Positions 51,905-61,027 of a stretch of DNA of 64,000 nucleotides are shown piece after piece. Position 1 is the stretch's first letter. Each line of letters starts with the position of its first letter. The notes beneath the pieces were generated by a model that was not told the origin of the DNA, did no database searches, and saw only the letters and a list, made by a program, of their open reading frames with translations. Where the stretch lies: NCBI GenBank assembly GCA_963817395.1, contig CAWFOC010000007.1, forward strand, positions 62,001 to 126,000. The letters run 5' to 3'. The position numbers and the translations under genes were made by a program. Origin of the DNA: CAWGYQ01 sp963817395 (GTDB lineage Bacteria; Acidobacteriota; Vicinamibacteria; Vicinamibacterales; CAVPJW01).

Positions 51905-54058
51905 CTAAAGAAGCGCATCGAGCTCGGCCTCGCGGGTGACCGGATGCTCGCACGTAAACCCGCGACAGACGTACGCCGCCGGCCGTCCCTCGATCTCGTG
52001 CATGGCACCCACGAAAGGCAGATGACGCGCCAGCTCGTCCTGATGCGCGCCCGGCTCTGCCGTCACGACGACGCTGAACGGCAGGTACCGGCGGGATACG
52101 ACATTCGCGAGAGACAACGTCGCCGTCCCCTCGCGATCGCCGACGATGACAATCTGGCGGATGCCTGCATGACGCGCCGACAGCGCGCACATCATCATCG
52201 GGACGGCCCGCGCAAAGCCGCCGAGCCGCGGGCCGAAGAGTCTGAGCGCCCGCTCGATGCGATCGAACTGGCCAGGCGATCCGGTGAGATGGGCGAGCGT
52301 CAGCAGATTGAGTGTCGCCATCGACGTGGCTGAAGGCTCGGCACCGTCGTAGTCGTCCTTCAACCTCAGGATCACGCTGGCGTCGAGCCCCGTCGTGCTG
52401 AACCAGCCTCCGTGCTCGTCATCCCAGAATCGGAGGTCCAGCTGCTCCTGAAGCGCGAGCGCCCATTCGAGCCACGCGGGATTCGCGTCGGCCTGAAACA
52501 GCTCGAGCAATCCGAAGACCAGACACGCATAGTCCTCGGCATAGGCCGGTATGGCGCTTGCGTCCGCCGTCGTGCCGGCGATAGAGCACGTTGTCCGCGG
52601 CATCCCACATCTGATCCTTGACGAACAACGCGGCAGCCCTGGCTGTCGCCAGGTGCGTCTCGGCCGCTCGACGGGCCACCTCCACCGAGTCGCCCGCCGC
52701 GCTGACGCCGAGCACACGCGCGGCGCGTGCAAACGCGCCAATCATCAATCCATTCCAGGCGGCAATCACCTTGTCGTCCAGAGGCGGACGGGGCCGGCGC
52801 AGCCTTGTCTCGAAGAGGACGAGCCGTGCACGGTCGAGACGGCTGGCGACAGCGGACGGCGAGTCGCCGACGCGCTCGGCCACCTGCTCAATCGTCCGGG
52901 CCACGAAGAGCAGGTTCTTGCCAATGAAGTCGCCGTGCGGATCGCTTGGCACGTTACCCTGGCGATCGATGCCGTAGCGCAACCGGAACACGTCGGCATC
53001 AGCGCCGAGCAGCGCGGCGATCTCGTCGTCGGCCCAGGCGTAGAACGCGCCCTCGCGCCTGACTGCGCCTTCCTCGGCCGCTCGATCGTGGGGGCACGCT
53101 GTCTGCGTCCTCGGCCGAGTAGAATCCGCCGCCCGGCGACGTCATCTCACGGCGGACATACTGCAACGTGTCCTCAGCGACCGCCGCGTAAAACGACTCG
53201 CCGCTCGCTTGACCCGCTTCGAGATACGCGAGCACCAGCTGAGCCTGGTCGTAGAGCATCTTCTCGAAATGCGGCACGCGCCAGTCCGCGTCCACCGAGT
53301 AGCGATGAAACCCGCCACCGATCTGGTCGCGCATCCCGCCGAGCGCCATGGCCCGAAGGGTCGTGAGCGCCATCTCGCGAGCCATCTGGTTCCCCGTACG
53401 GGCGAACTCTCGAAGCAGGAACAGAATCTCGCTCGGCCGCGGAAATTTCGGCGCGTCTCCGAAGCCGCCGCGTCGTCTGTCGAACGCCTGCTCGAACCCG
53501 CGAACACCCGCATCGAGCGCGTCGGGCCCCGCCATCTCCCCTGCGACCGACGTCGACGAGACCTTTTGCAGGCGCTCGGTGAGTGCCGCGGCCGACTGCA
53601 GAATCTTGGGCCGCTCCTCGCGCCACGCGCGGGCAATCTGTTGCAGGACCTCGGCGAACCCGGGCCGGCCCCACCGCGACGTCGGCGGATAGTAGGTGCC
53701 TCCGAAGAACGGCTGCAGGTCGGGAGTGAGCCAGACGCTCATCGGCCACCCGCCCGCCCCTGTCGTCGACTGCACGAACAACATGTAGACGCGATCGATG
53801 TCAGGGCGCTCCTCGCGATCGACCTTGATTGGCACGAAGTGCTGGTTGAGAAGCGCCGCGATCTCGTCGCTCTCGAACGACTCGTGCTCCATCACATGGC
53901 ACCAGTGACAGGTCGAATAGCCGACCGACAGAAAGATCGGGCGGTCTTCCTCGCGTGCGCGCGCGAGTGGCCTCAGGACTCCACGGATACCAGTCCACCG
54001 GGTTGTTGGCGTGCTGCAGGAGATACGGGCTGGTTTCCAGCGCAAGACGGTTGGGCAT
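51905..54058 (-). CDS. YyaL/DUF255 thioredoxin-domain protein, frameshifted
   Basis: About 715 aa. Opens MPNRLALETSPYLLQHANNP, then a thioredoxin-like domain with the STCHWCHVME motif and GGWPMSVWLTPDLQPFFGGT. An (alpha/alpha)6-type domain follows (DAPKFPRPSEILFLLREFAR, GGFHRYSVDADWRVPHFEKM, SAEDADS, KVIAAWNGLMIGAFARAARV). Shifts lie near 53970, 53095 and 52575. Stop 51905. Proteins of this kind (mammalian SPATA20) are of unclear function, possibly N-acylglucosamine epimerase-like. It is divergent from the PfpI gene, 53 bp away. Confidence 0.9.
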
Positions 54059-54111
54059 CGCCCGAATTATAGGTGTGAGTCGGGTGGTGTAGAATCTGGC
54101 CCGGAGGCGGC

Positions 54112-54678
54112 ATGACCGACGAGGCGCCTGAGCTCAGGGGAAAGCGGGTGGCGGTGCTCGTGGAAGACGAGTTCGAGGACCGCGAGCTCATCGAGCCCAT
54201 CGATGCCCTCCGCGCGGCTGGCGTGGATGTCAGCGTGATCGGCCCGAGAGCCGGTGTGGCTTTCCGCGGCAAGCGAGGCGCCACCGTCATCTCGGACATG
54301 GCCGCCGGCGCTGCCCGCATGCAGGACTTCGACGCCCTCGTCATTCCCGGAGGGCACGCGCCCGACCGCATGCGCCTGCGCCACGCTATGGTGGATCTGG
54401 TGCGCGATGCGATGCAGAGCGGCAAGCCGGTCGCGGCAATCTGTCATGGACCGCAGGTGCTGATCTCGGCCAATGCGCTCAAGGGCCGCACGCTCACCTG
54501 CTGGCCGTCCATCGCCATCGACGTGAAGAACGCCGGCGGTTTGTACGTGGACAAGCCCGTGGTCGAAGACGGCAATCTCATCACCTCACGAAAACCCGAC
54601 GACGTCCCGATGTTCAGCGAGGCGATCATTCGGGCGCTGGCAGGCACACCCACCCCGCTCTCGCACGAAGTGGCCTGA
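54112..54678 (+). CDS. DJ-1/PfpI-family protein
   Basis: 188 aa. The nucleophile elbow VAAICHGPQVL contains the reactive cysteine. Other family marks: VLVEDEFEDRELIEPIDALR at the start and LVIPGGHAPDRMR. It resembles the general-stress YhbO/PfpI group (deglycase/protease-like). Upstream TAGAAT at 54090-54095 with a TG extension is a probable -10; a GGAGGCGG site precedes the ATG. Frame intact. Confidence 0.92.
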   Translation: MTDEAPELRGKRVAVLVEDEFEDRELIEPIDALRAAGVDVSVIGPRAGVAFRGKRGATVISDMAAGAARMQDFDALVIPGGHAPDRMRLRHAMVDLVRDAMQSGKPVAAICHGPQVLISANALKGRTLTCWPSIAIDVKNAGGLYVDKPVVEDGNLITSRKPDDVPMFSEAIIRALAGTPTPLSHEVA

Positions 54679-54687
54679 CGAGGGACG

Positions 54688-55740
54688 TCACTCGTCGTCG
54701 GGAATGGGCCGGCGCGCGTCTGGCGACCCACACCCTCGTTTCCACAGTATTTCGAGGGCAGCCTTGCTCCGGGCGATGAGCTCGCGATTACGGTCGTAAC
54801 CAGCCTCGTGCCAGGATTTGGCCGACGAATACACGGGTTCCCCGTACACCGGATAGGCTTCGGTCCTCAGGTGCGCGAGCATGTGATGACCGCTCCGCGT
54901 CGTCCTCTCGTGTCGAAGGGCGGTGAGGTCAATCGGCGCCACGACAATGCGCTCGCCAGGCCCCGGCGACGCCTCCGCCAGGATGCGGCCGTCGAAGTCG
55001 ATCACCTGGCTGCCGCCCGGCCACGAGTACGGAGGATAGTGGCGCAAGCTGGCGCCCTGGTTCGCCGCCACCACGAACGCCATGTTCTCGAGCGCACGGC
55101 AGCGGTTCACCAACGTCCACCAGTTCATCGGCTCCGTGGCGCCCCACGGGTCCATATAGGCCGAGACCCGCATCAACACCTCTGCCCCGTTCGCCGCGAG
55201 CTGCCTGATGGCCTCTGGAAACAACCAGTCGTAACAGATCGCGCAACCGAGGCGGCCGATGGGCGTGTCCGCGACTGGAAACAGCGGCTCGTCATAGCCG
55301 GGCAGGTCGTGCGGGCTCGTATGCACCTCGTACGGGATCCAGGGATTCACCTTTCGGTATCTGTAGAGCACGCCCGCGGGACCGATGAGACACGTCGTGT
55401 TGAACAGCACGCCAGGCCATCGCGGATCCGCCTCGATCATCGATGCCGTCTGTACGTAGACCTCGTGCTGACAAGCCTTCCTGGCGATGCGTTCCGTGTG
55501 CTCGTTGGGAACCGGGACGGCCAGCCTGGCCGTGAGCTCCGCCACGGTCGGGTAGATGGGCGCCGCATGAGCGAACTCCGGAAAGACGATGAGGCGCACC
55601 GGCAGGAACGGAGCGCTGCCGGCCACCGCATGATCGATCATCTCGATCATGCGGTCGGTATTGGCCCTCATCTCGGCTCGGTCGCGCGGATTGGAGAGAT
55701 CCGTCTGGCACGCAGCGGCCGCGTAGCGAATCGGGGTCAT
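54688..55740 (-). CDS. Nitrilase-superfamily carbon-nitrogen hydrolase
   Basis: 350 aa. Catalytic triad visible: Glu in RLIVFPEFAHAAP, Lys in VLYRYRKVNPW, Cys in RLGCAICYDWLFPEAIRQLA. Hydrolyses a C-N bond such as an amide, carbamoyl or nitrile; the substrate is not decided by sequence. The C-terminal ~80 residues extend past the usual core. Start ATG 55740 overlaps the stop of the 1168-aa gene by four bases, suggesting one operon. Confidence 0.9.
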   Translation of the reverse strand: MTPIRYAAAACQTDLSNPRDRAEMRANTDRMIEMIDHAVAGSAPFLPVRLIVFPEFAHAAPIYPTVAELTARLAVPVPNEHTERIARKACQHEVYVQTASMIEADPRWPGVLFNTTCLIGPAGVLYRYRKVNPWIPYEVHTSPHDLPGYDEPLFPVADTPIGRLGCAICYDWLFPEAIRQLAANGAEVLMRVSAYMDPWGATEPMNWWTLVNRCRALENMAFVVAANQGASLRHYPPYSWPGGSQVIDFDGRILAEASPGPGERIVVAPIDLTALRHERTTRSGHHMLAHLRTEAYPVYGEPVYSSAKSWHEAGYDRNRELIARSKAALEILWKRGCGSPDARRPIPDDE

Positions 55741-58700
55741 CGTGAGGGACCTCTGTTTCCCTGCGCCGCCGTGATGTCGAGAGATGGAATGGCGCGAGAC
55801 ACCCGCCGCGTGTTGTAGTGCTCCAGGTACGCGCGGTGGGCTGCCGACGTCGGGTAGGACTCCCCCGCCGGATACGGATAGGCGCTCATCCCATGAAACG
55901 GCAACGGTCCAACGCGATCCGGATCCGACGAGTTGATATCCATCTCCTTGCTGAACCCGTCGGCGAAGAGCAGGAACGTCCGTGTCCGGCCGGGCGCGAG
56001 TGCCGGCGCCGCGGCGGCATCGAACGACACCGCCAGCTCGTCGCCCGTTCTCGACACCACGAACATGTCGTCCGTGGACCTCACGAGCGCCCTGACATCG
56101 CCTTCGCGCGTGTACAGTCCCGGCAGCACCTTCCACGGCGACGTGACCGCGACTCGTTGATAGTCGTAGGCGAAGGGCTCACGGCCGTCCGGTGACACTT
56201 CAGCCGAGTACCCGCGCCAGCGCAGGTCCGCAGTCGCGGCTTCCATTCGGGTTGCCGTCACCTCTTCCGTACCGACGCTGGACGCCACCCGTATTCGATC
56301 CCAGTGGATCCGCATGCTGGTCACCAGACGCAGCTCGCGCATCTGGCGCGATGCAGGTGGCAACGGCACGACCAGTGTTTGAGGGCGGCCGACCGGAAAA
56401 CCGATCGGCTCGACAAGGGTGCGCCAACCGCCGTTCGGGTCCAGCCCTTCGAGCCGCGGCAGCATCAGGCGAAGGCCCGACTGCGAGGCCGCCACGTTAT
56501 CGCTCGAGAACGCATAGTCGGTCCAGCCGGTCAGCAGCAGGACCTCCGGCGCGTCCGTGCGCGGTCCCGGATCGAAGGTGAGGCGGTGCTCCGCCGCATA
56601 GCCCCGAACGCTCAACCGTTCGAAGCCGTCGACCGTGATCCGATCCACGTGCTCCAGCCGATCCAGCACGCTTCGTCCATCATCGTCCCGCGCCATCCGA
56701 AGGGGTCTGACGTGGCTCAACCCATACAGTGTCGGAGGTTGGAACGGAGGCGGCGTCAGCCCTTCGTTGGGAAAGATTTCCATCGAGGCAGGGTGATCGA
56801 CGGCCACGAGCTGCACGCGATCGAGAAACAATGCTTCCTCGAGCTCGTTCGTGATCCTGAGCTCGAAGCGGTTGCCCCTGGGACGCAGCCGATCGCCGGC
56901 AATCCGCACGTATTCGTCGGAATCCGGAACGTTTCGCACGCCTGGCGCTATCCACGCGCCCATCTCGCCGCCGCCCAGGAAATCGGTGATGAACTCGAAC
57001 CGCTGGCCGTTCCACGTGAATAGATAGGGACAGGACGAAGGCTTGCGATCGAGCTCCGTGATTTGAACCTGTCGGTCTGCTGTGGTCGACGACGTGAGGT
57101 CGGGGAGGACCGTCTCCGCCTGAAGGATTCCTGCGGGCCACAACACGCGTACCACGTCCGCCCGGGAGCGACTGCCGAGTCCAAACACGATGTCGCCCGG
57201 GGCGACCTGCGGGGTGACAGCAGACGTTTCGACGCGCTGGCGAAGGCTGCCCGCCCGCATCTCCACCTTGGCGCCCGCCGCGCTGCGGTTACTCACGCGC
57301 GCGTTCAGGTGAACGACGATCGAATGGCGTCTTTCCGCCCCCTCGTTGCGCCACATGCGCACGCTCGTGGCGCCACGGACGACCACGTCCTCGTCCCCAT
57401 CGGCGTCAAGATCCCCGGTTGCCAGCGCGCGCCATCGGGATCCGGTCATCGGCGCGATCTCGCCCAGCGCCGACGGCGTCACATCCGCCCAACTCGTGCC
57501 AAGATTGCGCAACAACGTGGCACGCTCGGCGTCGAGCGCGAGCAGATCGAGCAGACCGTCGTTGTCGTAGTCCACGAACTGTGCGGCCATTGCGCGCGCC
57601 GTCGACGGGCCCAGACTGCTCGTCACAAAGCGGGCCGCGCCTTCGCTCGAGATCAGAGCCCCTGCCATACTCGAGCGCCCGAAGAAGAAGTCGACGAACC
57701 CGTCCTTGTTGACATCACCCGCCGCAACGGTCGTGTAGTCGCCGCTCGATGGCAAACCAAGCGTGGACGCCACGTCCTTGAACGAGCCGTCTCGCAGATT
57801 CTGAAACAGAGCGGGGGGGCCGTTCGATGGCACGACCAGCAAGTCGATATCGCGTCGGTTGTCGAAGTCGGTAGGAACGATACCGAGGGCGCGGCCGGCA
57901 GCCGTCAGACCGGCCTCTGCCGTCGCGTCGGAGAATGTTCGGTTACCGTTGTTACGGAGCAATTGCGCGCTTGGATGGTCCAGACCCACGACGAACACGT
58001 CGAGGTCGCCATCGTGATCGACGTCCACGAGCGCCGCCGTTCGCGCCAGATGTCGATAGACCGGGACGGAGGCAGCGTCCGTGATATCGACAAATCGACC
58101 GGAGCCGTCCTGGCTGAGCACGCGATGGCCCCGGGATGTCAACACGAACAGATCCAGTCGGGTGTCGTTGTCGAGGTCGCCGGCCACAGCGGCAGTCACC
58201 GACCACGACTGTCTGCTGGCGAGACCCATGCGAGAGGTGACGTCGCGGAAACGCCCGCGTCCGTCGTTCTCGAACACCTGCAGGCCACGCGGCTCGACGG
58301 TCAGCAGGTCGAGATCGCCATCACGATCCACGTCCACCAGCGACACGCCACCGCTCAGCGAGGCCGGCGGCGTTTCACCGCTGTCGGGATTTCCACCGGT
58401 TGCACCCGCAGGCCGGATTGCGCTCGCATCCGGCAAAGGCTCCCAGGCCGTCACACCAGGCAGCCACTGAGCTGTCACATCGACGAACTTCACCTCAGGC
58501 GTCGCTGTATCGACGAGATCGGCCTCGGCTCCGGTGGAGGCCAGCGCCTCACCGTATCGCCCCTGCTCCAGATACACCTGAGAAAAGGTGGTGGCATAAG
58601 CACTGTCGCGCAGCTGTTGAAACCGCTGCATGACGCGTTGACCTTCGTCGCGCGCCCCCGATCGGGTCAGGGCGACCGCCAGGTTGTACGCTGCCGTGGC

Positions 58701-59243
58701 ATTGTGCGGCTCCACGTCCAGGGCCCGTCGAAAATTCCTGATGGCCTCGTCGAAGCGCCGCTCCTGCATCCGCAATTGCCCCAGATACACGAGGCTGCCA
58801 ACGTCGTCTCCGTCGATCTCCAGCACACGCGCGAATGCCGACGCCGCCTCGTCGAGCCGGCTCTGTTGTCGCGCAATGAGTCCAGAGACATAGCGCGGTC
58901 GAGGCGACTCGGGCAGCGCCTCGATTGCCAGCACGATCTCGCGAACAGCGCTGTCGATTTGATTGTCGTAGAACAGCGCGATGGCGAGGTTCAGACGAGC
59001 CGTGCCGAGCGAGGGAAGGATCTCGAGCGCACGGCGAAAGCTTGCTGCCGCGTCCGCATAGCGATACTGCTCGAGGTGTGCAACGCCGAGATTGTTGGCC
59101 TGATACGCCAGTTCGCGATCGACAACCGCGGGACCCTGGCCTCGGGCCCAGGGACTCGAGAACAGGGCGACTCCAACCATTAGAGCCGCGCCGACTGCAA
59201 CGTTCGGGAGAAGACGCCTCACCGTCGATTCGACCCGCTGCAA
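55737..59243 (-). CDS. Secreted TPR + FG-GAP + ASPIC/UnbV protein
   Basis: 1168 aa, frame intact. A signal peptide (NVAVGAALMVGVALFSSPWA) is followed by five to six TPRs (residues about 45-235), then FG-GAP/VCBS beta-propeller repeats with Asp-rich calcium loops (VDVDRDGDLDLLTV, VDVDHDGDLDVFVV, GDVNKDGFVDFFFG, GDLDADGDEDVVV). An ASPIC/UnbV stretch (VVHLNARVSNRSAAGAKVEM, LGSRSRADVVRVLWPAG) and a C-terminal ~400-aa region (PYLFTWNGQRFEFITDFLG) follow. The start is TTG 59243, uncertain. Likely an exported propeller that binds partner proteins or glycans; typical of Acidobacteria. It sits between the nitrilase and CRTAC1-type genes. Confidence 0.83.
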   Translation of the reverse strand: MQRVESTVRRLLPNVAVGAALMVGVALFSSPWARGQGPAVVDRELAYQANNLGVAHLEQYRYADAAASFRRALEILPSLGTARLNLAIALFYDNQIDSAVREIVLAIEALPESPRPRYVSGLIARQQSRLDEAASAFARVLEIDGDDVGSLVYLGQLRMQERRFDEAIRNFRRALDVEPHNATAAYNLAVALTRSGARDEGQRVMQRFQQLRDSAYATTFSQVYLEQGRYGEALASTGAEADLVDTATPEVKFVDVTAQWLPGVTAWEPLPDASAIRPAGATGGNPDSGETPPASLSGGVSLVDVDRDGDLDLLTVEPRGLQVFENDGRGRFRDVTSRMGLASRQSWSVTAAVAGDLDNDTRLDLFVLTSRGHRVLSQDGSGRFVDITDAASVPVYRHLARTAALVDVDHDGDLDVFVVGLDHPSAQLLRNNGNRTFSDATAEAGLTAAGRALGIVPTDFDNRRDIDLLVVPSNGPPALFQNLRDGSFKDVASTLGLPSSGDYTTVAAGDVNKDGFVDFFFGRSSMAGALISSEGAARFVTSSLGPSTARAMAAQFVDYDNDGLLDLLALDAERATLLRNLGTSWADVTPSALGEIAPMTGSRWRALATGDLDADGDEDVVVRGATSVRMWRNEGAERRHSIVVHLNARVSNRSAAGAKVEMRAGSLRQRVETSAVTPQVAPGDIVFGLGSRSRADVVRVLWPAGILQAETVLPDLTSSTTADRQVQITELDRKPSSCPYLFTWNGQRFEFITDFLGGGEMGAWIAPGVRNVPDSDEYVRIAGDRLRPRGNRFELRITNELEEALFLDRVQLVAVDHPASMEIFPNEGLTPPPFQPPTLYGLSHVRPLRMARDDDGRSVLDRLEHVDRITVDGFERLSVRGYAAEHRLTFDPGPRTDAPEVLLLTGWTDYAFSSDNVAASQSGLRLMLPRLEGLDPNGGWRTLVEPIGFPVGRPQTLVVPLPPASRQMRELRLVTSMRIHWDRIRVASSVGTEEVTATRMEAATADLRWRGYSAEVSPDGREPFAYDYQRVAVTSPWKVLPGLYTREGDVRALVRSTDDMFVVSRTGDELAVSFDAAAAPALAPGRTRTFLLFADGFSKEMDINSSDPDRVGPLPFHGMSAYPYPAGESYPTSAAHRAYLEHYNTRRVSRAIPSLDITAAQGNRGPSR

Positions 59244-59255
59244 TGGTCCGATTGC

Positions 59256-60993
59256 TCAGCGCGGCTTCGCGGTCGAGCCGTCGACCGCCGGAGCGCCCAG
59301 CTCGAGCCTGGTGACGATGCCTTTGCCTTCCTCGACCACAATCGATTCGTCCGGCCGAGCCCCGCTCACGGTCTCTGTGCGACCATTGGGCCACCAGATT
59401 TCGAAGCGCGCGATTTGGCTGCGCGAGCCGAGCCCGAGCGTGACGGGAAGCTCACTCTGCGAGCAGTAGCTGGATCCGCTTCGAACCATCGCCCAGCGTC
59501 TGGAGCCATCATCCATGGTCACTTTCAGCTGGGCGCCTATGGCGTCGCGATTCGACGACGTGCCGCGCAGGCGCACGCGAAGACGGTGATTCGACCGGCT
59601 CAGCCGGTTCTCGAAGAGATGCGCGGGACCGTTGTTCGTGCTGACGAGAAGGTCGAGATCCCCGTCATGGTCATAGTCGCCATAGGCCGCCCCGCGAGCC
59701 ACCATCGGCTTCTGCAAGATCCGGCCCGAGCTGGCCGATCATGGCCTCCATGCGCCTCTTTCCCACGTTCCGGAACAGGTGCGGTGGCTGCGCGTAGGTC
59801 ACCTTCGGCTGCACTCGATTGATGTCGTCGGCCACGTGGCCGTTGGCGGCGAAGATGTCGAGCAGGCCATCGAGATCGTAGTCGAAAAAGAAGCACGCGA
59901 ACGTCAGGGTGAGCAGCGAGCTCCGGCCGATGGTTGAGGCGGGCGCCTCGTCGACATACAGGCCGTTCCCTTCGTTTGTGTAGAGAGCCATCATCTCGTT
60001 CGAAAAATTGCCGATGACGATGCTCTGGCGACCCGACCCGTCGTAGTCGGCCGCGTCAATCCCCATGCCCGCGCGGGCGACGCCCGCTTCGTTGAACGCC
60101 ACTCCCGAAGTCGTGCCCACGTCCACGAATGTGCCGTCCCGGCGGTTCTCCCACAGCCGGTTGGGCTGAGTGTCGTTGGCGACGACGACGTCGATCCAGC
60201 CGTCGTTGTTGTGGTCGATGAGCGCCACGCCCAGCGCCTTCGATTTCGGATCCCACAGGCCGGCGCGCCGCGTCACGTCTTCGAACGTCCCGTCTCCCGT
60301 GTTGCGATAGAGCGTCGAGCTCTGACCCGTGTAGGATTCCGGCGTGCAATACGACTTGGTCTTGCCGTCGAGCGTGCAGAACAAATCCTTGTCGACGCTC
60401 CACTCCACGTAGTTGGCGACGAACAGGTCCAGCTGTCCGTCCCGATCGAAGTCGAGCCACGCCGCGCTTGTCGAGAATCCCGCGTCGCCCACGCCGCTTC
60501 TGGCGGTCACGTCCTCGAATGTGCCGTTGCCTCGATTACGAAACAGTACGTTCGGACCCAGCGCGGTGAGATAGATGTCGGTGTCGCCATCGTTGTCGAA
60601 ATCAGCCGCCGCCACGCCGAAGCCATAGATCTCGATCCCGAGTCCGGCTTCCCGCGTGACGTCGGTGAACGTGCCGTTGCGGTTGTTACGATAGAGCGCG
60701 GGATGCGATCGCGATCCGGGACGCCCCGGCCAGTTCCGGCCGTTGACGAGCAGCACGTCCTGCCAGCCGTCGCCGTCGGCGTCGAGGAACGCGCAGCCGG
60801 ATCCCATGGTCTCAGGCAGGTATTTCGCGCCGAACGCCCCGCTGTTGTGGCGGAACCGGATGCCAGCCGGTGCCGTGACCTCGACAAATGCGGGCGAGAT
60901 CGTCTCCTGTGCGAGGCTGGACCAGGAACCAGAAGTCCAGACCGGCGCCAGGAGCAGGCCGATGACGAGCGACGCACGCGTACGACACGACAT
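59256..60993 (-). CDS. CRTAC1-like FG-GAP/ASPIC-UnbV protein, frameshifted
   Basis: About 575 aa. A signal peptide (LVIGLLLAPVWTSGSWSSLA) leads to VEVTAPAGIRFRHNSGAFGA, then several FG-GAP repeats with calcium-type loops (CAFLDADGDGWQDVLLVNG, DFDNDGDTDIYLTALG, WLDFDRDGQLDLFVANYV) and a final UnbV domain (VRLRGTSSNRDAIGAQLKVT, GLGSRSQIARFEIWWPNGR). A shift near 59715 separates them. The gene follows the multi-haem cytochrome on the same strand (34 bp). Role: extracellular beta-propeller of unknown ligand; a shared transcript with its neighbours is likely. Confidence 0.85.
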
Positions 60994-61027
60994 CGGCGAC
61001 AGATGGAGCTCCTTCTCCTATGAAGCG

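Noticed and set aside
57063..59183. 706-aa plus-strand frame
   Set aside because: Antisense shadow of the intact 1168-aa FG-GAP protein; composition is non-protein-like.
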